Shown here: positions 52,601-57,689 of the stretch, piece after piece
How the letters are laid out: every line of letters begins with the position of its first letter
Numbering within the stretch: the stretch's first letter is position 1
From: Lewinellaceae bacterium
GTDB lineage: Bacteria; Bacteroidota; Bacteroidia; Chitinophagales; Saprospiraceae
Reading direction: 5' to 3'
NCBI GenBank assembly: GCA_020636405.1
Contig: JACJXW010000009.1
Span: forward strand, 124,001-188,000
DNA length: 64,000 nt
The notes under the pieces: generated by a model
The model's input: the letters and a program-made list of their open reading frames with translations, nothing else
What the model was told of the DNA's origin: nothing
Database searches by the model: none
Program-made: the position numbers and the translations under genes

Positions 52601-55600
52601 CCAGCCCGGCTTGGGCGGAAACGGACTACCAGTCCTCTCCGGTATTTGAAGGGCTGGATGCCGGAACCTATACCATCAGAGTAATTGATGATAATGGGTG
52701 CCGTACGAGTGTAACCCAGGTAATTGAGGAGCCGGCAGAACTCTTGATATCCAATGATATCGAAGTTGAGGATGTCGATTGCAATGGTTCCAATGACGGT
52801 AGTATTAATATCACAGTTACCGGAGGCCTACAGCCTTACGCTTTCAACTGGAGCGGCAATGCCCAGGATGTTGAGGATCCGGTTAATCTGGAAGCTGGCG
52901 ACTATTTCGTCACAGTGACTGATGCCAATGGATGTACTGCCGAGTATGGGCCGGTGACGGTCGACGAACCAGCTACGCCACTGTTCATTGTAAATACAAC
53001 TACTACAAATGCTGATTGTGCCGGCGATGCTACTGGCAGTGCCAGTGTAGTAGCTGATGGAGGTACAGTTCCTTACAGCTACCTGTGGAGTAATGGACAA
53101 GCCACTGCTACCGCTACGGGCTTAAGCGCGGGCGGTTACACGGTAACGGTGACGGACGCCAACGGCTGCGAGGTAGTGTCCGGTGTCACTATTAATGACC
53201 CGAACGGCTTGACATTGGTGGTAACAGATGTTACACATGAGGCTTGTGCAGATGGCAATGATGGATCGGCTACGGTAAGCGCCTCTGGCGGCACGGCGCC
53301 GTACAGCTACCTCTGGAGCAACGGCGCTACTACCCAGATCGCCAAAGGGCTTCCTGCGGGCACGTACACGGTGACGGTAACGGACGTGAACGGCTGCGAA
53401 GCGGTACAAACGGTAGTAATAGACGAGCCCACTCCGGTACTGGCCGAGGTCATCTCGAGCACGGACGAGACGTGCTTCGAGAACCAGGACGGCACGGCTA
53501 CGGTGAACGCCACGGGCGGCACCACACCGTACAGCTACCTGTGGAGCAACGGCAACACGGGCGCCACGGCCACGGCCCTGAGCGCTGGCGTTACCTACAC
53601 GGTAACGGTGACGGACGCGAACGGCTGCGAGGGCACGGCGAGCATCGTCGTGGGGCAGCCGGCCCTTCCGCTGCTAGCCAATGGTGTGCCTACTGACGCC
53701 AGCTGCTACGGCGAAGCCGACGGCAGCATCGAGCTGACGGTAATTGGCGGCACAGCGCCGTATAGCTACAACTGGGACAACGCTCCGGATGTAGAAGACC
53801 CGAACGGGCTGAGCGCCGGCAACTACACGGTGACGGTAACGGACGCGAACGGCTGCGAAACGATATTCGGGCCGGTGGTGATAGAAGAGCCATCCGAGAT
53901 AGCAATAGATATAGACGGTATAACGAATGCCGACTGCAGCGGCAACGCCGACGGCTCCGCCACGGTGACAGCCAGCGGCGGTACTGCCCCGTATGACTTT
54001 GCGTGGAGCAACGGCATGGTACAAGTGAATATGACTACATCCACGGCTACGGGCCTGAGCGCGGGCGGTTACACCGTAACGGTAACGGACGCGAACGGCT
54101 GCGAGGCAGTGAAGAGCATTACGATAGAAGACCCGAGCGGGCTGGAGCTGGTAGTGGCCGATGTGACGGAAGAAACCTGTTCGGCAGCCAACGACGGCAC
54201 GGCCACGGTAAGCGCCAGTGGCGGCACGGCGCCGTACAGCTACCAATGGAGCGATGGCCAAACGGGCATCGCAGCCACGGGCCTGAGCGCCGGCGCGTAC
54301 ACGGTGACGGTAACGGACGCGGGCGGCTGTGAAGCGGTGCAGACGGTAGTAATTGGCGAGCCCACGCCGGTACTGGCGGAGGTTATCTTCAGCATGGACG
54401 TAAGCTGCTACGGCGCGGCCGATGGCTCTGCCACGGTGAACGCTACGGGCGGCACGACGCCGTACACTTACGTGTGGAGCAATGGCGCTACCACGGCGAT
54501 GGCTACCGGCCTGGCGGCTGGCGTTACCTACACGGTAACAATAACGGACGCCAGCGGCTGCGAAGCCACTGCGGGCGTAACGCTTGCTGAGCCTGCCGAA
54601 CTGACGGCTCTCATAGAAAGCAGCACGGACGTAAGTTGCTACGGCGGCGCCGATGGTACGGCCACGGTTAAGCCACAGGGCGGCACGGAGCCCTACACGT
54701 TCATGTGGAGCAACGGCTCTACGGATAAGACCGTCACCGGCTTGAGCGCGGGTACTTATACAGCGATGGTCATCGATGCCAACGGCTGTATAGCCACCAC
54801 TGTTGTGGCTATCGATGAGCCCAGCGATGCTGTCGCCATTACATTCAGTAACCTGCAGGATGCGGACTGTGCAGGCAGCATGGATGGCCAGGCAACGGCC
54901 GCGGCCAGCGGAGGAGTAGCGCCTTACGATTTTGTATGGAGCACCGGACAAGTGAACCAGAACACTACGACATCGGTGGCTACAAACCTCTCTGCCGGAA
55001 GTTACACCGTAACGGTAACGGATGCTAATGGCTGTGAGAATATTGCCAGCATCACGATTGGCGACCCGAACGGCCTGATGCTTACCGTCATGAATGTAGA
55101 TCATGAAGCCTGCCAGGGAGATAATGACGGTAGTGCTACTGTTAGTGCTTTGGGCGGTACTGCGCCTTATACTTACCTGTGGAGCAATGGCCAAACTGGC
55201 CCGGTAGCCAATAACTTGTCTGCCGGCACCTACACTGTGACAGTGACGGACGCCAATATTTGTGAAGCAGTACAAACAGTAGTGGTTGACGAACCTACTC
55301 CTGTGATAGCTACAATCATATCCAGTGAGGATGTAAGTTGTCATGGAGATAATGACGGCACCGCTACGGTTGATGTAACCGGAGGTACTGGCGGATATAC
55401 TTATGCATGGAGTAATGGCGCCACTACAGCTACGGCTACTGGCCTGAATGCAGGCCTTACGTATACGGTGACAGTCACTGACGCCAATGGCTGCGAAACT
55501 ACGGCCGGCATTACGTTGGATGAACCTGATGAACTGACAGCCTTTATTGCTGGAAGTACAGATGTGAATTGCCTCAATGGCGCCGACGGCACGGCTACGG

Positions 55601-56415
55601 TTCATGCACAAGGCGGCACAGAGCCATACATCTATGCATGGAACAATGGTTCCGCTGATCAGACGGCAACAAGCTTAAGCGCTGGCACCTACACGGTAAT
55701 CGTTACAGACGCCAATGGTTGTATGGTGACAACTTCCGTCACTATTGATGAACCTGTTACTTCGGTTAGCGTTGCGATCAGCAACGTGATGAACCCGGAT
55801 TGCCAGGGCAATATGGACGGCACGGCAACAGCTACAGCCAGCGGTGGTATTGGCGGGTATGCCTACCTGTGGAGCAATGGACAAACAACCGCAACAGCGA
55901 CCAATCTGACTGCCGGGACTTACATGGTGACGGCTACGGATGCCAATGGCTGTGAGGCTGTCGCGACAATAGTACTGACTGACCCGAATGGCCTTGTTGC
56001 AATTGTTACCGGCACTGTGGATGTCAGCTGTAATGGCGACAATGATGGCGCAGCAGCAATAACTGCCTTCGGCGGCTCGGCCCCGTATACCTATCAGTGG
56101 CCACTGAGCGCCGGCGGCCAGACGGGCGCCATCGTAAGTGGCTTGTCTGCCGGACAGCACTTAGTCACAGTTACGGATGCTGGCGGTTGCCAGGCTGTGG
56201 TACTTGTCGATATTGACGAACCAACCGATATCATCGCGGAAGTCATTCTGACTACCGATGAAACCTGCTACGGAAGCCATGACGGTACGGTACGGTATTC
56301 GCGCTACCGGCGGCATGCCGCCCTACCGCTACCTGTGGAGCAATGGGCAAACCAGCTCCCTGGCTACTGGCCTGAGTGGAGGCATCCTGTACACGGTGAC
56401 GGTAACGGACGATAA
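31645..56415 (+). CDS. Giant T9SS-type surface adhesin, SprB-like repeat protein (first reading frame)
   Basis: 8256 codons from the ATG at 31645 (the earlier TTG at 31606 overlaps the previous stop and precedes a long signal peptide ending ...FFTVSISVAQ). Order: an unassigned N-terminal domain (about 31,800-32,450, with FLAFCVNLVYP), two Cys-rich modules, an SdrD-B module (34,093), three ~155-aa CDLPYI-type modules, SdrD-B modules (36,010; then a 4 x 933-bp array), three more ~155-aa modules, twelve DUF11 modules (41,683-48,117), a linker domain, then SprB repeats from 48,487. SdrD-B loops such as FMDNNDNGTFDGGD look like Ca2+ sites. SprB-repeat proteins in Flavobacterium are T9SS-exported adhesins that move on the cell surface during gliding; gliding here is only an inference. 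After 56,296 the frame reads nonsense (RYSRYRRHAALPLPVEQW) to a stop at 56,415, while SprB text continues in another frame. Confidence 0.85.
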   Translation: MKSFFTTNSGQSNSQSLLSRWGRSNKTYFRMAYQLGLIAMLFFTVSISVAQTIQFNISGNYTGSPNSYYWVQGWSPATYEAISFSATVTAGTGAASPLIGQSFLAFCVNLVYPDPTNSTVYDFSTDGSTLSYYVGGSPPVGGGPSNAWSVNTTEKYNALKDIFYTYAGQLNTLDKSTTAYHDLVAGIDLAISEILLDYDGTPASMDLSSGDAQTYASPPNNPIPSSAALTYFNTIKNSIVGSGVGAGFELYSAGLPGEDDQDIVFFPVTAGLCTNPSAITFNQDAPDCSGATPQNNGTISLAGVTDGTHYGVSTLNAGSYDGPAFASATPIPGSLPAVIQSAIPNTGGSYIVRIFNGDNDCKTDVTVTVDPVTCSPNCSLNTPTITTFCDDNGTPADPSDDVFFFTINVTGTNTGASYSLTIGGDVATGLSYGVDEGNPFGPFPIAGGNLTATITDEDYPTCQLVDVTVTAPATCSSDAFTPATPTCPAGTDVLHWTQSIDPGTGDPSIVELRCDGTTTYTIPPGTYPALLTSGVSVTVNISEVISYDGSPTRASQTQTNERWRLVFRKDGSTVATTGYTNDITDGVDQASWVGSLGVINLPMGADEIIVEHWCVDNGPSGEPESVSPTSICLSVTGCPDPYPLCPGESYTLTAEDGWQNYQWWYDADGAGPVAAVVVANTRVFANADQLGTYYWTAEDGSACPVEACCEIVLEEGDCCTMDVVSATPTPCDPLTNTYSLDVVLNYSGSPGGNITVSTSNGGMATVAATTSPQTVTLTGLTSDGAQNISITAFFVDEPTCTDNLLDAYDAPEQCDLVAVGNFVFMDNNEDGVYNAGDMPLANVTVQLYTAGADYGVDPPLATDITDPSGYYYFDNLEAGTYVVYIPSSNFASGQALENKESYPGNDPGNTDDNDNGVDTPVNGGIASLPVALTPGGSPVNEGGAGGEGSATPQYEGSLPDANVNETVDFTFRLRADVMHDKIGPVVSALNADGSYDVTYTIIVRNNGGATIDYDLYDTPTFDDDIAINAASYTRDVPALPATPLSTVNGAANTLASDVSIAPGAVQIYTLAYNVTLDLSAGSGGDNIYTACGESTPGNPAPGEGLYNMSSLDLNDDNTPEETDEVCGDLPYITHRKDVVTVSPVPNPDGTYTVTYTVVVENLGGASGTYDLIDTPTFDDDITIQSASYSTMNVVPSVGGAALSTINGQPNTLANDISIAAGATQTYMLTYYVRLDLSAGSTDGGDNIYTSCGNTNETAGPVSPDGSLPGQGLYNATSLDLNNDGTPEERDEICEDLPYISMTKVLTSVTQQPDGSYRVLYTITVVNNGGAAGNYHLTDSPLFENDVTITAWDYTFVDINGGIANGPSFIGAPSIPIDLGTKTLTAGNTHIYTLGFDIVLDLTGTLPDGGDDVYDACNNGGPNGNGEPGYGLYNIAEIDLNNDGNTDLEDDACGDIELVAVGNYVFMDNNDNGTYDAGDMGIANVTVELYASTDNPGVDAPLFTTVTNADGYYYFDELNAGQYIVYIPANNFATGGALENKESYPGADAGDVDDNDNGQDAPVNGGIASGVITLQPNAEPTNESGEGGSGTGTPAYPGTLDDDNVNETVDFTFVNEKVALGNLVFMDNNDNGTFDGGDMALSSVDVWLYAAGADYGVATPLAMTSTNANGYYYFDNLQPGTYVVYIPASNFGAGQPLENKESYPGADTGDTVDNNDNGQDTPVNGGIVSNEVTLTPNTEPTGEAQSDYPGNLDDDNVNGTVDFTFRTEKVAVGNYVFMDNNENGTYDVGDMGIANVTVELYAATQTPGVGVPLETTVTNADGYYYFDELNAGQYIVYIPAGNFSTGGALENKESYPGADAGDVDNNDNGQDAPVNGGIASGVITLTPNSEPANESGEGGSGTGTPAYPGTLDDDNVNETVDFTFVNEKVALGNLVFMDNNDNGTFDGGDMALSSVDVWLYAAGADYGVATPLAMTSTNANGYYYFDNLQPGTYVVYIPASNFGAGQPLENKESYPGADTGDTVDNNDNGQDTPVNGGIVSNEVTLTPNTEPTGEAQSDYPGNLDDDNVNGTVDFTFRTEKVAVGNYVFMDNNENGTYDVGDMGIANVTVELYAATQTPGVGVPLETTVTNADGYYYFDELNAGQYIVYIPAGNFSTGGALENKESYPGADAGDVDNNDNGQDAPVNGGIASGVITLTPNSEPANESGEGGSGTGTPAYPGTLDDDNVNETVDFTFVNEKVALGNLVFMDNNDNGTFDGGDMALSSVDVWLYAAGADYGVATPLAMTSTNANGYYYFDNLQPGTYVVYIPASNFGAGQPLENKESYPGADTGDTVDNNDNGQDTPVNGGIVSNEVTLTPNTEPTGEAQSDYPGNLDDDNVNGTVDFTFRTEKVAVGNYVFMDNNENGTYDVGDMGIANVTVELYAATQTPGVGVPLETTVTNADGYYYFDELNAGQYIVYIPAGNFSTGGALENKESYPGADAGDVDNNDNGQDAPVNGGIASGVITLTPNSEPANESGEGGSGTGTPAYPGTLDDDNVNETVDFTFVNEKVALGNLVFMDNNDNGTFDGGDMALSSVDVWLYAAGADYGVATPLAMTSTNANGYYYFDNLQPGTYVVYIPASNFGAGQPLENKESYPGADTGDTVDNNDNGQDTPVNGGIVSNEVTLTPNTEPTGEAQSDYPGNLDDDNVNGTVDFTFRTEKVAVGNYVFMDNNENGTYDVGDMGIANVTVELYAATQTPGVGVPLETTVTNADGYYYFDELNAGQYIVYIPAGNFSTGGALENKESYPGADAGDVDNNDNGQDAPVNGGIASGVITLTPNSEPTNESGEGGSGTGTPAYPGTLDDDNVNETVDFTFRVGPIISHEKTGPVISVQQPDGSYNVTYTVTVSNTGGAAGAYDLIDTPAFDDDIVINQASYSSVNVVPAVGGAPLSLINGTPNTLADDQVIASGTTHIYTLIYNVTLDLSPVSTDGGDNVYTACGNGTPGNPQPGEGLYNRTILDTDNDAIPEEEDEVCGDLPYITHNKDAVMVTGPNANGTYTVMYTVEVMNLGGAPGAYDLVDTPNFDDDITIVSADYTTTNVVPAVAGGALSFINGNPNTLADDISIAAGATQTYKLTYNVRLDLSAASTDGGDNIYTACGTTTATPGPTTADASVPGQGLYNSTSLDTNNDGNPDEEDEICADLPFITHDKTGPVISARQPDGSYNVTYTITVENLGGATTTYDLVDTPTFDDDIVINSGTLNTIGVVPAIAGGALAVTNGDPNTLADGISIDPGETHTYTLEYNVELQLSSTSTDGGDNIYTACEDGTPGDPAPGEGLYNMSALYTDGGILLEEDEVCGDLPAFLFDLALVKELGLGQSSMVSPGDNVTFTITITNQGEAAVDNIEITDYVPSGLTFNAALNPDWTATAGGATTTLTVAETELPFGGLAPGASTSINIVLTVNGGLASGAQLINVAEISDLTDSDGFPVEDIDSTPDDIPGNDAGGEVNTGSDNTIGGDGTGSPGDPDPATDEDDSDPEDVVINPFDLAMSKELGAGQSAMVGPGDEVTFTITVYNQGLIPADNIEITDYVPSGFTFNAGLNPGWSLIGGNAVTTLQVSAGELPVGGLAPGGSTTVDIILTVNGGLASGTQLVNVAEISSATDEQGLPVEDVDSTPDDTPGNDAGGNVNSPSDDVTSGDGTGAPGDTDPNTDEDDSDPEDVVINPFDLAMSKELGAGQSAMVGPGDEVTFTITVYNQGLIPADNIEITDYVPGGFTFNAGLNPGWSLIGGNAVTTLAVSAGELPVGGLAPGGSTTVDIILTVNGGLASGTQLVNVAEISSATDEQGLPVEDVDSTPDDTPGNDAGGNVNSPSDDVTSGDGTGAPGDTDPNTDEDDSDPEDVVINPFDLAMSKELGAGQSAMVGPGDEVTFTITVYNQGLIPADNIEITDYVPSGFTFNAGLNPGWSLIGGNAVTTLQVSAGELPVGGLAPGGSTTVDIILTVNGGLASGTQLVNVAEISSATDEQGLPVEDVDSTPDDTPGNDAGGNVNSPSDDVTSGDGTGAPGDTDPNTDEDDSDPEDVVINPFDLALVKELGAGQSAMVGPGDEVTFTITVYNQGLIPADNIEITDYVPGGFTFNAGLNPAWTVTAGGASTTLEVSAGELPAGGLLPGASATVDIILTVNGGLASGTQLVNVAEISSATDEQGLPVEDVDSTPDDTPGNDAGGNVNSPSDDVTSGDGTGAPGDTDPNTDEDDSDPEDVVINPFDLALVKELGAGQSAMVGPGDEVTFTITVYNQGLIPADNIEITDYVPGGFTFNAGLNPGWSLIGGNAVTTLQVSAGELPAGGLAPGGSTTVDIILTVNGGLASGTQLVNVAEISSATDEQGLPVEDVDSTPDDTPGNDAGGNVNSPSDDVTSGDGTGAPGDTDPNTDEDDSDPEDVVINPFDLALVKELGAGQSAMVGPGDEVTFTITVYNQGLIPADNIEITDYVPGGFTFNAGLNPAWTVTAGGASTTLEVSAGELPAGGLLPGASATVDIILTVNGGLASGTQLVNVAEISSATDEQGLPVEDVDSTPDDTPGNDAGGNVNSPSDDVTSGDGTGAPGDTDPNTDEDDSDPEDVVINPFDLAMSKELGAGQSAMVGPGDEVTFTITVYNQGLIPADNIEITDYVPGGFTFNAGLNPGWSLIGGNAVTTLQVSAGELPTGGLAPGGSTTVDIILTVNGGLASGTQLVNVAEISSATDEQGLPVEDVDSTPDDTPGNDAGGNVNSPSDDVTSGDGTGAPGDTDPNTDEDDSDPEDVVINPFDLALVKELGAGQSAMVGPGDEVTFTITVYNQGLIPADNIEITDYVPGGFTFNAGLNPGWSLIGGNAVTTLQVSAGELPAGGLAPGGSTTVDIILTVNGGLASGTQLVNVAEISSATDEQGLPVEDVDSTPDDTPGNDAGGNVNSPSDDVTSGDGTGAPGDTDPNTDEDDSDPEDVVINPFDLAMSKELGAGQSAMVGPGDEVTFTITVYNQGLIPADNIEITDYVPSGFTFNAGLNPGWSLIGGNAVTTLQVSAGELPVGGLAPGGSTTVDIILTVNGGLASGTQLVNVAEISSATDEQGLPVEDVDSTPDDTPGNDAGGNVNSPSDDVTSGDGTGAPGDTDPNTDEDDSDPEDVVVSSFDLALVKELGLGQGASVGAGDNVTFTITVTNQGAIPADNIEITDYIPSGFTFNPVLNPDWGLVAGNAVTTLRVSEGELPFGGLAPAASTDIDIVLTVNTGLAGGTRLVNNAEISSATDEMGLSVQDVDSSPDNVDGNDAGGLVNSGSDNTIGGDGSGDPGDGDPSTDEDDHDPEDVVVEVFDLALVKKLSAGQVGIVNPGDEVSFTITVYNQGTLDATNIRINDYIPAGLILTDGDWTESSPGIATLDMPIPSLLAGASTTVDITFTVAPAFTGTSAVNVAEIAGADNTLGLPDVDSTPDAIKGNDAGGAVNTPSDDVINGNGTGTPGDAVPGTDEDDADPASIQICPPLGNIVMIMECPDEIEGTFATFTLQDAENPMFAMEPFDPFLPTDVDGNGNPGFSLPIVSIDYFLTEDDAHNQANSIQDQSPATLGTQYLSQSKTIYARIEDENGCVDIVGIWLVVKDSPVVTTTATDVSCFGFADGTATAIVTAGVSPYSYLWSDGQTTAMATGLSAGIYTVTVTDANGCIGVAEAEVESPTLLIAEVISNTDASCFGYADGSATVNATGGTTAYSYLWSNGQTTATAAGLAAGDYTVTVTDANGCEATADVTIDEPTELTAAIDPASVQDVSCFGGADGAASVNGAGGTMPYSYLWSNGSTDQTATGLSAGDYTVTVIDANGCIAMDDVTIEQPAAPVAITFSNLQDANCAGFMDGQVTATASGGTAPYTFEWSSGQTDMNTNTSTATGLSAGGYDVTVTDANGCEEVASITISDPTGVELVVASVEDETCDENDDGSATVVANGGTSPYDFSWSNGFNENNVDGPDATSTAAGLSAGTYTVTVTDDNGCEAVQTVVIREPADLIAEIIFSTDETCAENNDGTATVNATGGITPYTYLWSNGQITPTATSLSAGVYTVTVTDANGCEATAIVTISEPATLTAAINISTDVSCFDGADGTATVSAAGGTAPYHYLWSNGSTDEVATGLSAGGYVVTVTDANGCEATANVTIDEPAEGVSITFSGLIDANCAGGMDGEATATADGGVGPYDFEWSTGQVNLNTLSSTASGLSAGGYTVTVTDANGCEEVSSITIEDPSGVTLIVTDVTHETCTAADDGMATVSASGGTPPYSYLWSNGQTGIVATGLSAGTYTVTVTDAQGCGAVQTVVVDEPTPVLAEVISSTDETCFENQDGTATVNATGGTTPYSYLWSNGNTGATATALSAGVTYMVTVTDANGCEATASIVVGQPALPLLANGVPTDASCYGEADGSIELTVIGGTAPYSYNWDNAPDVEDPNGLSAGNYNVTVTDANGCETIFGPVVIEEPSEIAIDIDDITNADCSGNADGSATVTASGGTAPYDFAWSNGMVQVNMTTSTASGLSAGGYTVTVTDANGCEAVKSITIDDPSGLELTVLDVTDETCAENNDGTATVSASGGTAPYSYLWSDGQVGIAATGLSAGTYTVTVTDAGGCEAVQTVVIGEPTSVLAEVISSVDVSCYGAADGSATVNATGGTTPYTYAWSNGVTTATATGLSAGITYTVTVTDASGCEATAGVTLAEPAELTAIIEGSTAAGCYGGADGTATVKPEGGTAPYTFMWSNGSTDKTTTGLSAGTYSVMVIDANGCMATTTVTIDEPADGLAVTFSGLTDANCAGGMDGEVTATASGGTSPYSFSWSSGQVNTTTTSSTASGLSAGGYTVTVTDANGCEAVASITIEDPTGVSLSLVSSHDVSCEDEDDGSFTVAASGGTPAYHYSLISGPNVGVGPQASGLFENLNSGTHQVEVTDANGCTAVLGIVIGEPTELTLDVVAFSDESCFGDAENDGSITVNATGGTPDYNYKITSPAWAETDYQSSPVFEGLDAGTYTIRVIDDNGCRTSVTQVIEEPAELLISNDIEVEDVDCNGSNDGSINITVTGGLQPYAFNWSGNAQDVEDPVNLEAGDYFVTVTDANGCTAEYGPVTVDEPATPLFIVNTTTTNADCAGDATGSASVVADGGTVPYSYLWSNGQATATATGLSAGGYTVTVTDANGCEVVSGVTINDPNGLTLVVTDVTHEACADGNDGSATVSASGGTAPYSYLWSNGATTQIAKGLPAGTYTVTVTDVNGCEAVQTVVIDEPTPVLAEVISSTDETCFENQDGTATVNATGGTTPYSYLWSNGNTGATATALSAGVTYTVTVTDANGCEGTASIVVGQPALPLLANGVPTDASCYGEADGSIELTVIGGTAPYSYNWDNAPDVEDPNGLSAGNYTVTVTDANGCETIFGPVVIEEPSEIAIDIDGITNADCSGNADGSATVTASGGTAPYDFAWSNGMVQVNMTTSTATGLSAGGYTVTVTDANGCEAVKSITIEDPSGLELVVADVTEETCSAANDGTATVSASGGTAPYSYQWSDGQTGIAATGLSAGAYTVTVTDAGGCEAVQTVVIGEPTPVLAEVIFSMDVSCYGAADGSATVNATGGTTPYTYVWSNGATTAMATGLAAGVTYTVTITDASGCEATAGVTLAEPAELTALIESSTDVSCYGGADGTATVKPQGGTEPYTFMWSNGSTDKTVTGLSAGTYTAMVIDANGCIATTVVAIDEPSDAVAITFSNLQDADCAGSMDGQATAAASGGVAPYDFVWSTGQVNQNTTTSVATNLSAGSYTVTVTDANGCENIASITIGDPNGLMLTVMNVDHEACQGDNDGSATVSALGGTAPYTYLWSNGQTGPVANNLSAGTYTVTVTDANICEAVQTVVVDEPTPVIATIISSEDVSCHGDNDGTATVDVTGGTGGYTYAWSNGATTATATGLNAGLTYTVTVTDANGCETTAGITLDEPDELTAFIAGSTDVNCLNGADGTATVHAQGGTEPYIYAWNNGSADQTATSLSAGTYTVIVTDANGCMVTTSVTIDEPVTSVSVAISNVMNPDCQGNMDGTATATASGGIGGYAYLWSNGQTTATATNLTAGTYMVTATDANGCEAVATIVLTDPNGLVAIVTGTVDVSCNGDNDGAAAITAFGGSAPYTYQWPLSAGGQTGAIVSGLSAGQHLVTVTDAGGCQAVVLVDIDEPTDIIAEVILTTDETCYGSHDGTVRYSRYRRHAALPLPVEQWANQLPGYWPEWRHPVHGDGNGR
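32776..33069 (+). repeat. Related ~97-aa module in the giant gene
   Basis: Starts CSLNTPTITTFCDDNGTPAD and ends VTAPATCS; a diverged member of the module family found three times in the preceding gene, linking the two genes by duplication. Confidence 0.8.
36481..40212 (+). repeat. Four near-identical 933-bp units (two SdrD-B modules each)
   Basis: Units start at 36481, 37414, 38347 and 39280. Each codes for one module beginning VALGNLVFMDNNDNGTFDGG and one beginning VAVGNYVFMDNNENGTYDVG. I noticed only two differences among the copies (at 39,900 and about 40,114), both in the last unit. A diverged half-unit precedes the array at 36,010. Confidence 0.95.
41683..48117 (+). repeat. Twelve DUF11 modules with a 540-bp period
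   Basis: Modules start every 540 bp (41683, 42223 ... 47623), each FDLA-[LM]-[VS]-K-[EK]-L ... VTFTI ... N-[IQ]-[EG] ... and ending in an acidic linker TDEDDSDPEDVV. Modules 2-10 are near-identical in DNA; 1, 11 and 12 are diverged. Two alternative core segments (WSLIGGNAVTTLQVSAGELP and WTVTAGGASTTLEVSAGELP) are shuffled among copies, as are AMSK and ALVK starts. Confidence 0.93.
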
Positions 56416-57420
56416 TGATTGTACTACCACCACCAGCGTGACGGTTGGCCAATCCTCCATGCCTCTGATGGCAAGTGGGGTGGGCATTGACGCCGGTTGC
56501 TATGGCGAAACCGACGGTAGTATCCAACTGACTGTAGTTGGCGGCACGGCGCCCTATTCCTACAACTGGGATAATGCCCCGGATGTAGAAGACCCGAATG
56601 GCCTGGGCGCCGGAAATTACTACGTAACGGTTACCGACTCTGAAGGCTGTACGACATCCTTCGGGCCGGTATCGGTCAGCCAGCCCACTCAGGTGGCTGT
56701 ATCGATCGACAATATCATCGATGCTTCCTGTGCCGGTGATATGTCCGGAAGGGCTACGGTGAGCGCCAGCGGCGGCTCCGGCCCCTACCACTTCGCCTGG
56801 AGTACCGGCCAGGAAAATTCCAATGCCATCAGTTCTACGGCGATGAACCTGTCTGCCGGCGCCTACAGTGTGACGGTGACAGATATCAATGGCTGTGAAG
56901 CTGTAACCGGCCTCACCGTTGGCGACCCGAACGGCTTGTCTGCCTTCGTCAGCGGCTTGAACAACGTTACCTGCTATGGTGGCGATGACGGGTGGATTGC
57001 TGTGGCCGTTAATGGCGGAACAGCTCCTTACAGCTACGATTGGGACGCTACCAACGGATTCCAGTCTGTAGGCCAGGATATCAACGGCCTGGAGGCAGGC
57101 GTATACTCCGTGACGATCTCTGACGCCAATGGTTGTGAGTTCACCATCGGCGCGATCAACCTGATCCAGCCGGATCAACTGTTGCCGGAGATCATCGACA
57201 TCGTACACGAAAGCTGCCTGGGCAACAACGACGGCTCTGCTCTGGTGAATGTTGCAGGCGGTACAGCGCCCTATTCCTACGACTGGAGTAACGACGGCCC
57301 CGAGACCATCGACAACGATGAGGCTCAGGTATACAACCTGGCGCCCGGTGTCTATCAGGTAACGGTAACCGACGCTAACGATTGCGAGTCTGTTACCTCC
57401 GTGACGATCAATCCGGGTGT
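48487..57420 (+). repeat. About 38 SprB repeats
   Basis: Repeats of about 75-85 aa with the pattern ...[DE]-x-[ST]-C-x(4)-DG-[ST]-A-T-V...GGT-x-PY-x-Y-x-WSNG...GLSAG-x-Y-TVTVTDANGCE...EP. Thirty-three are in the first frame, the 34th contains the frameshift, and four follow in the second frame. The paired Cys near each start and end may bridge. Confidence 0.9.
50380..55060 (+). repeat. Segmental duplication inside the SprB array (offset 2838 bp)
   Basis: SprB repeats 9-16 (from about 50,380) match 21-28 (from about 53,218) at a constant offset of 2838 bp, checked at 50,611/53,449 and 51,573/54,411. Long runs are identical; between the blocks lie four unrelated, AT-richer repeats (17-20). Confidence 0.85.
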
Positions 57421-57689
57421 GCCCCTGGATATCAGCCTGATCGCTGATATTGGGCCGCTCTGCCCGGGCGACGATGTGCCGAGCATCCTGCTTTCGGCCC
57501 TGCCGGTCAACCCATCCATCGTATATGCCTGGACGGTTAGCGGCGGCGACATTGGGCTGATCAATGGTGCTTCCAGCGGCCTGAACGCCAACATCCCGTC
57601 CTTCACGGTGACTGGCACAGGAACTGCTGTGGTAACGGTATCGGCCTCTCTGGGAACTATACCTGGCCAGTGCGTTGCTACAGAAACCT

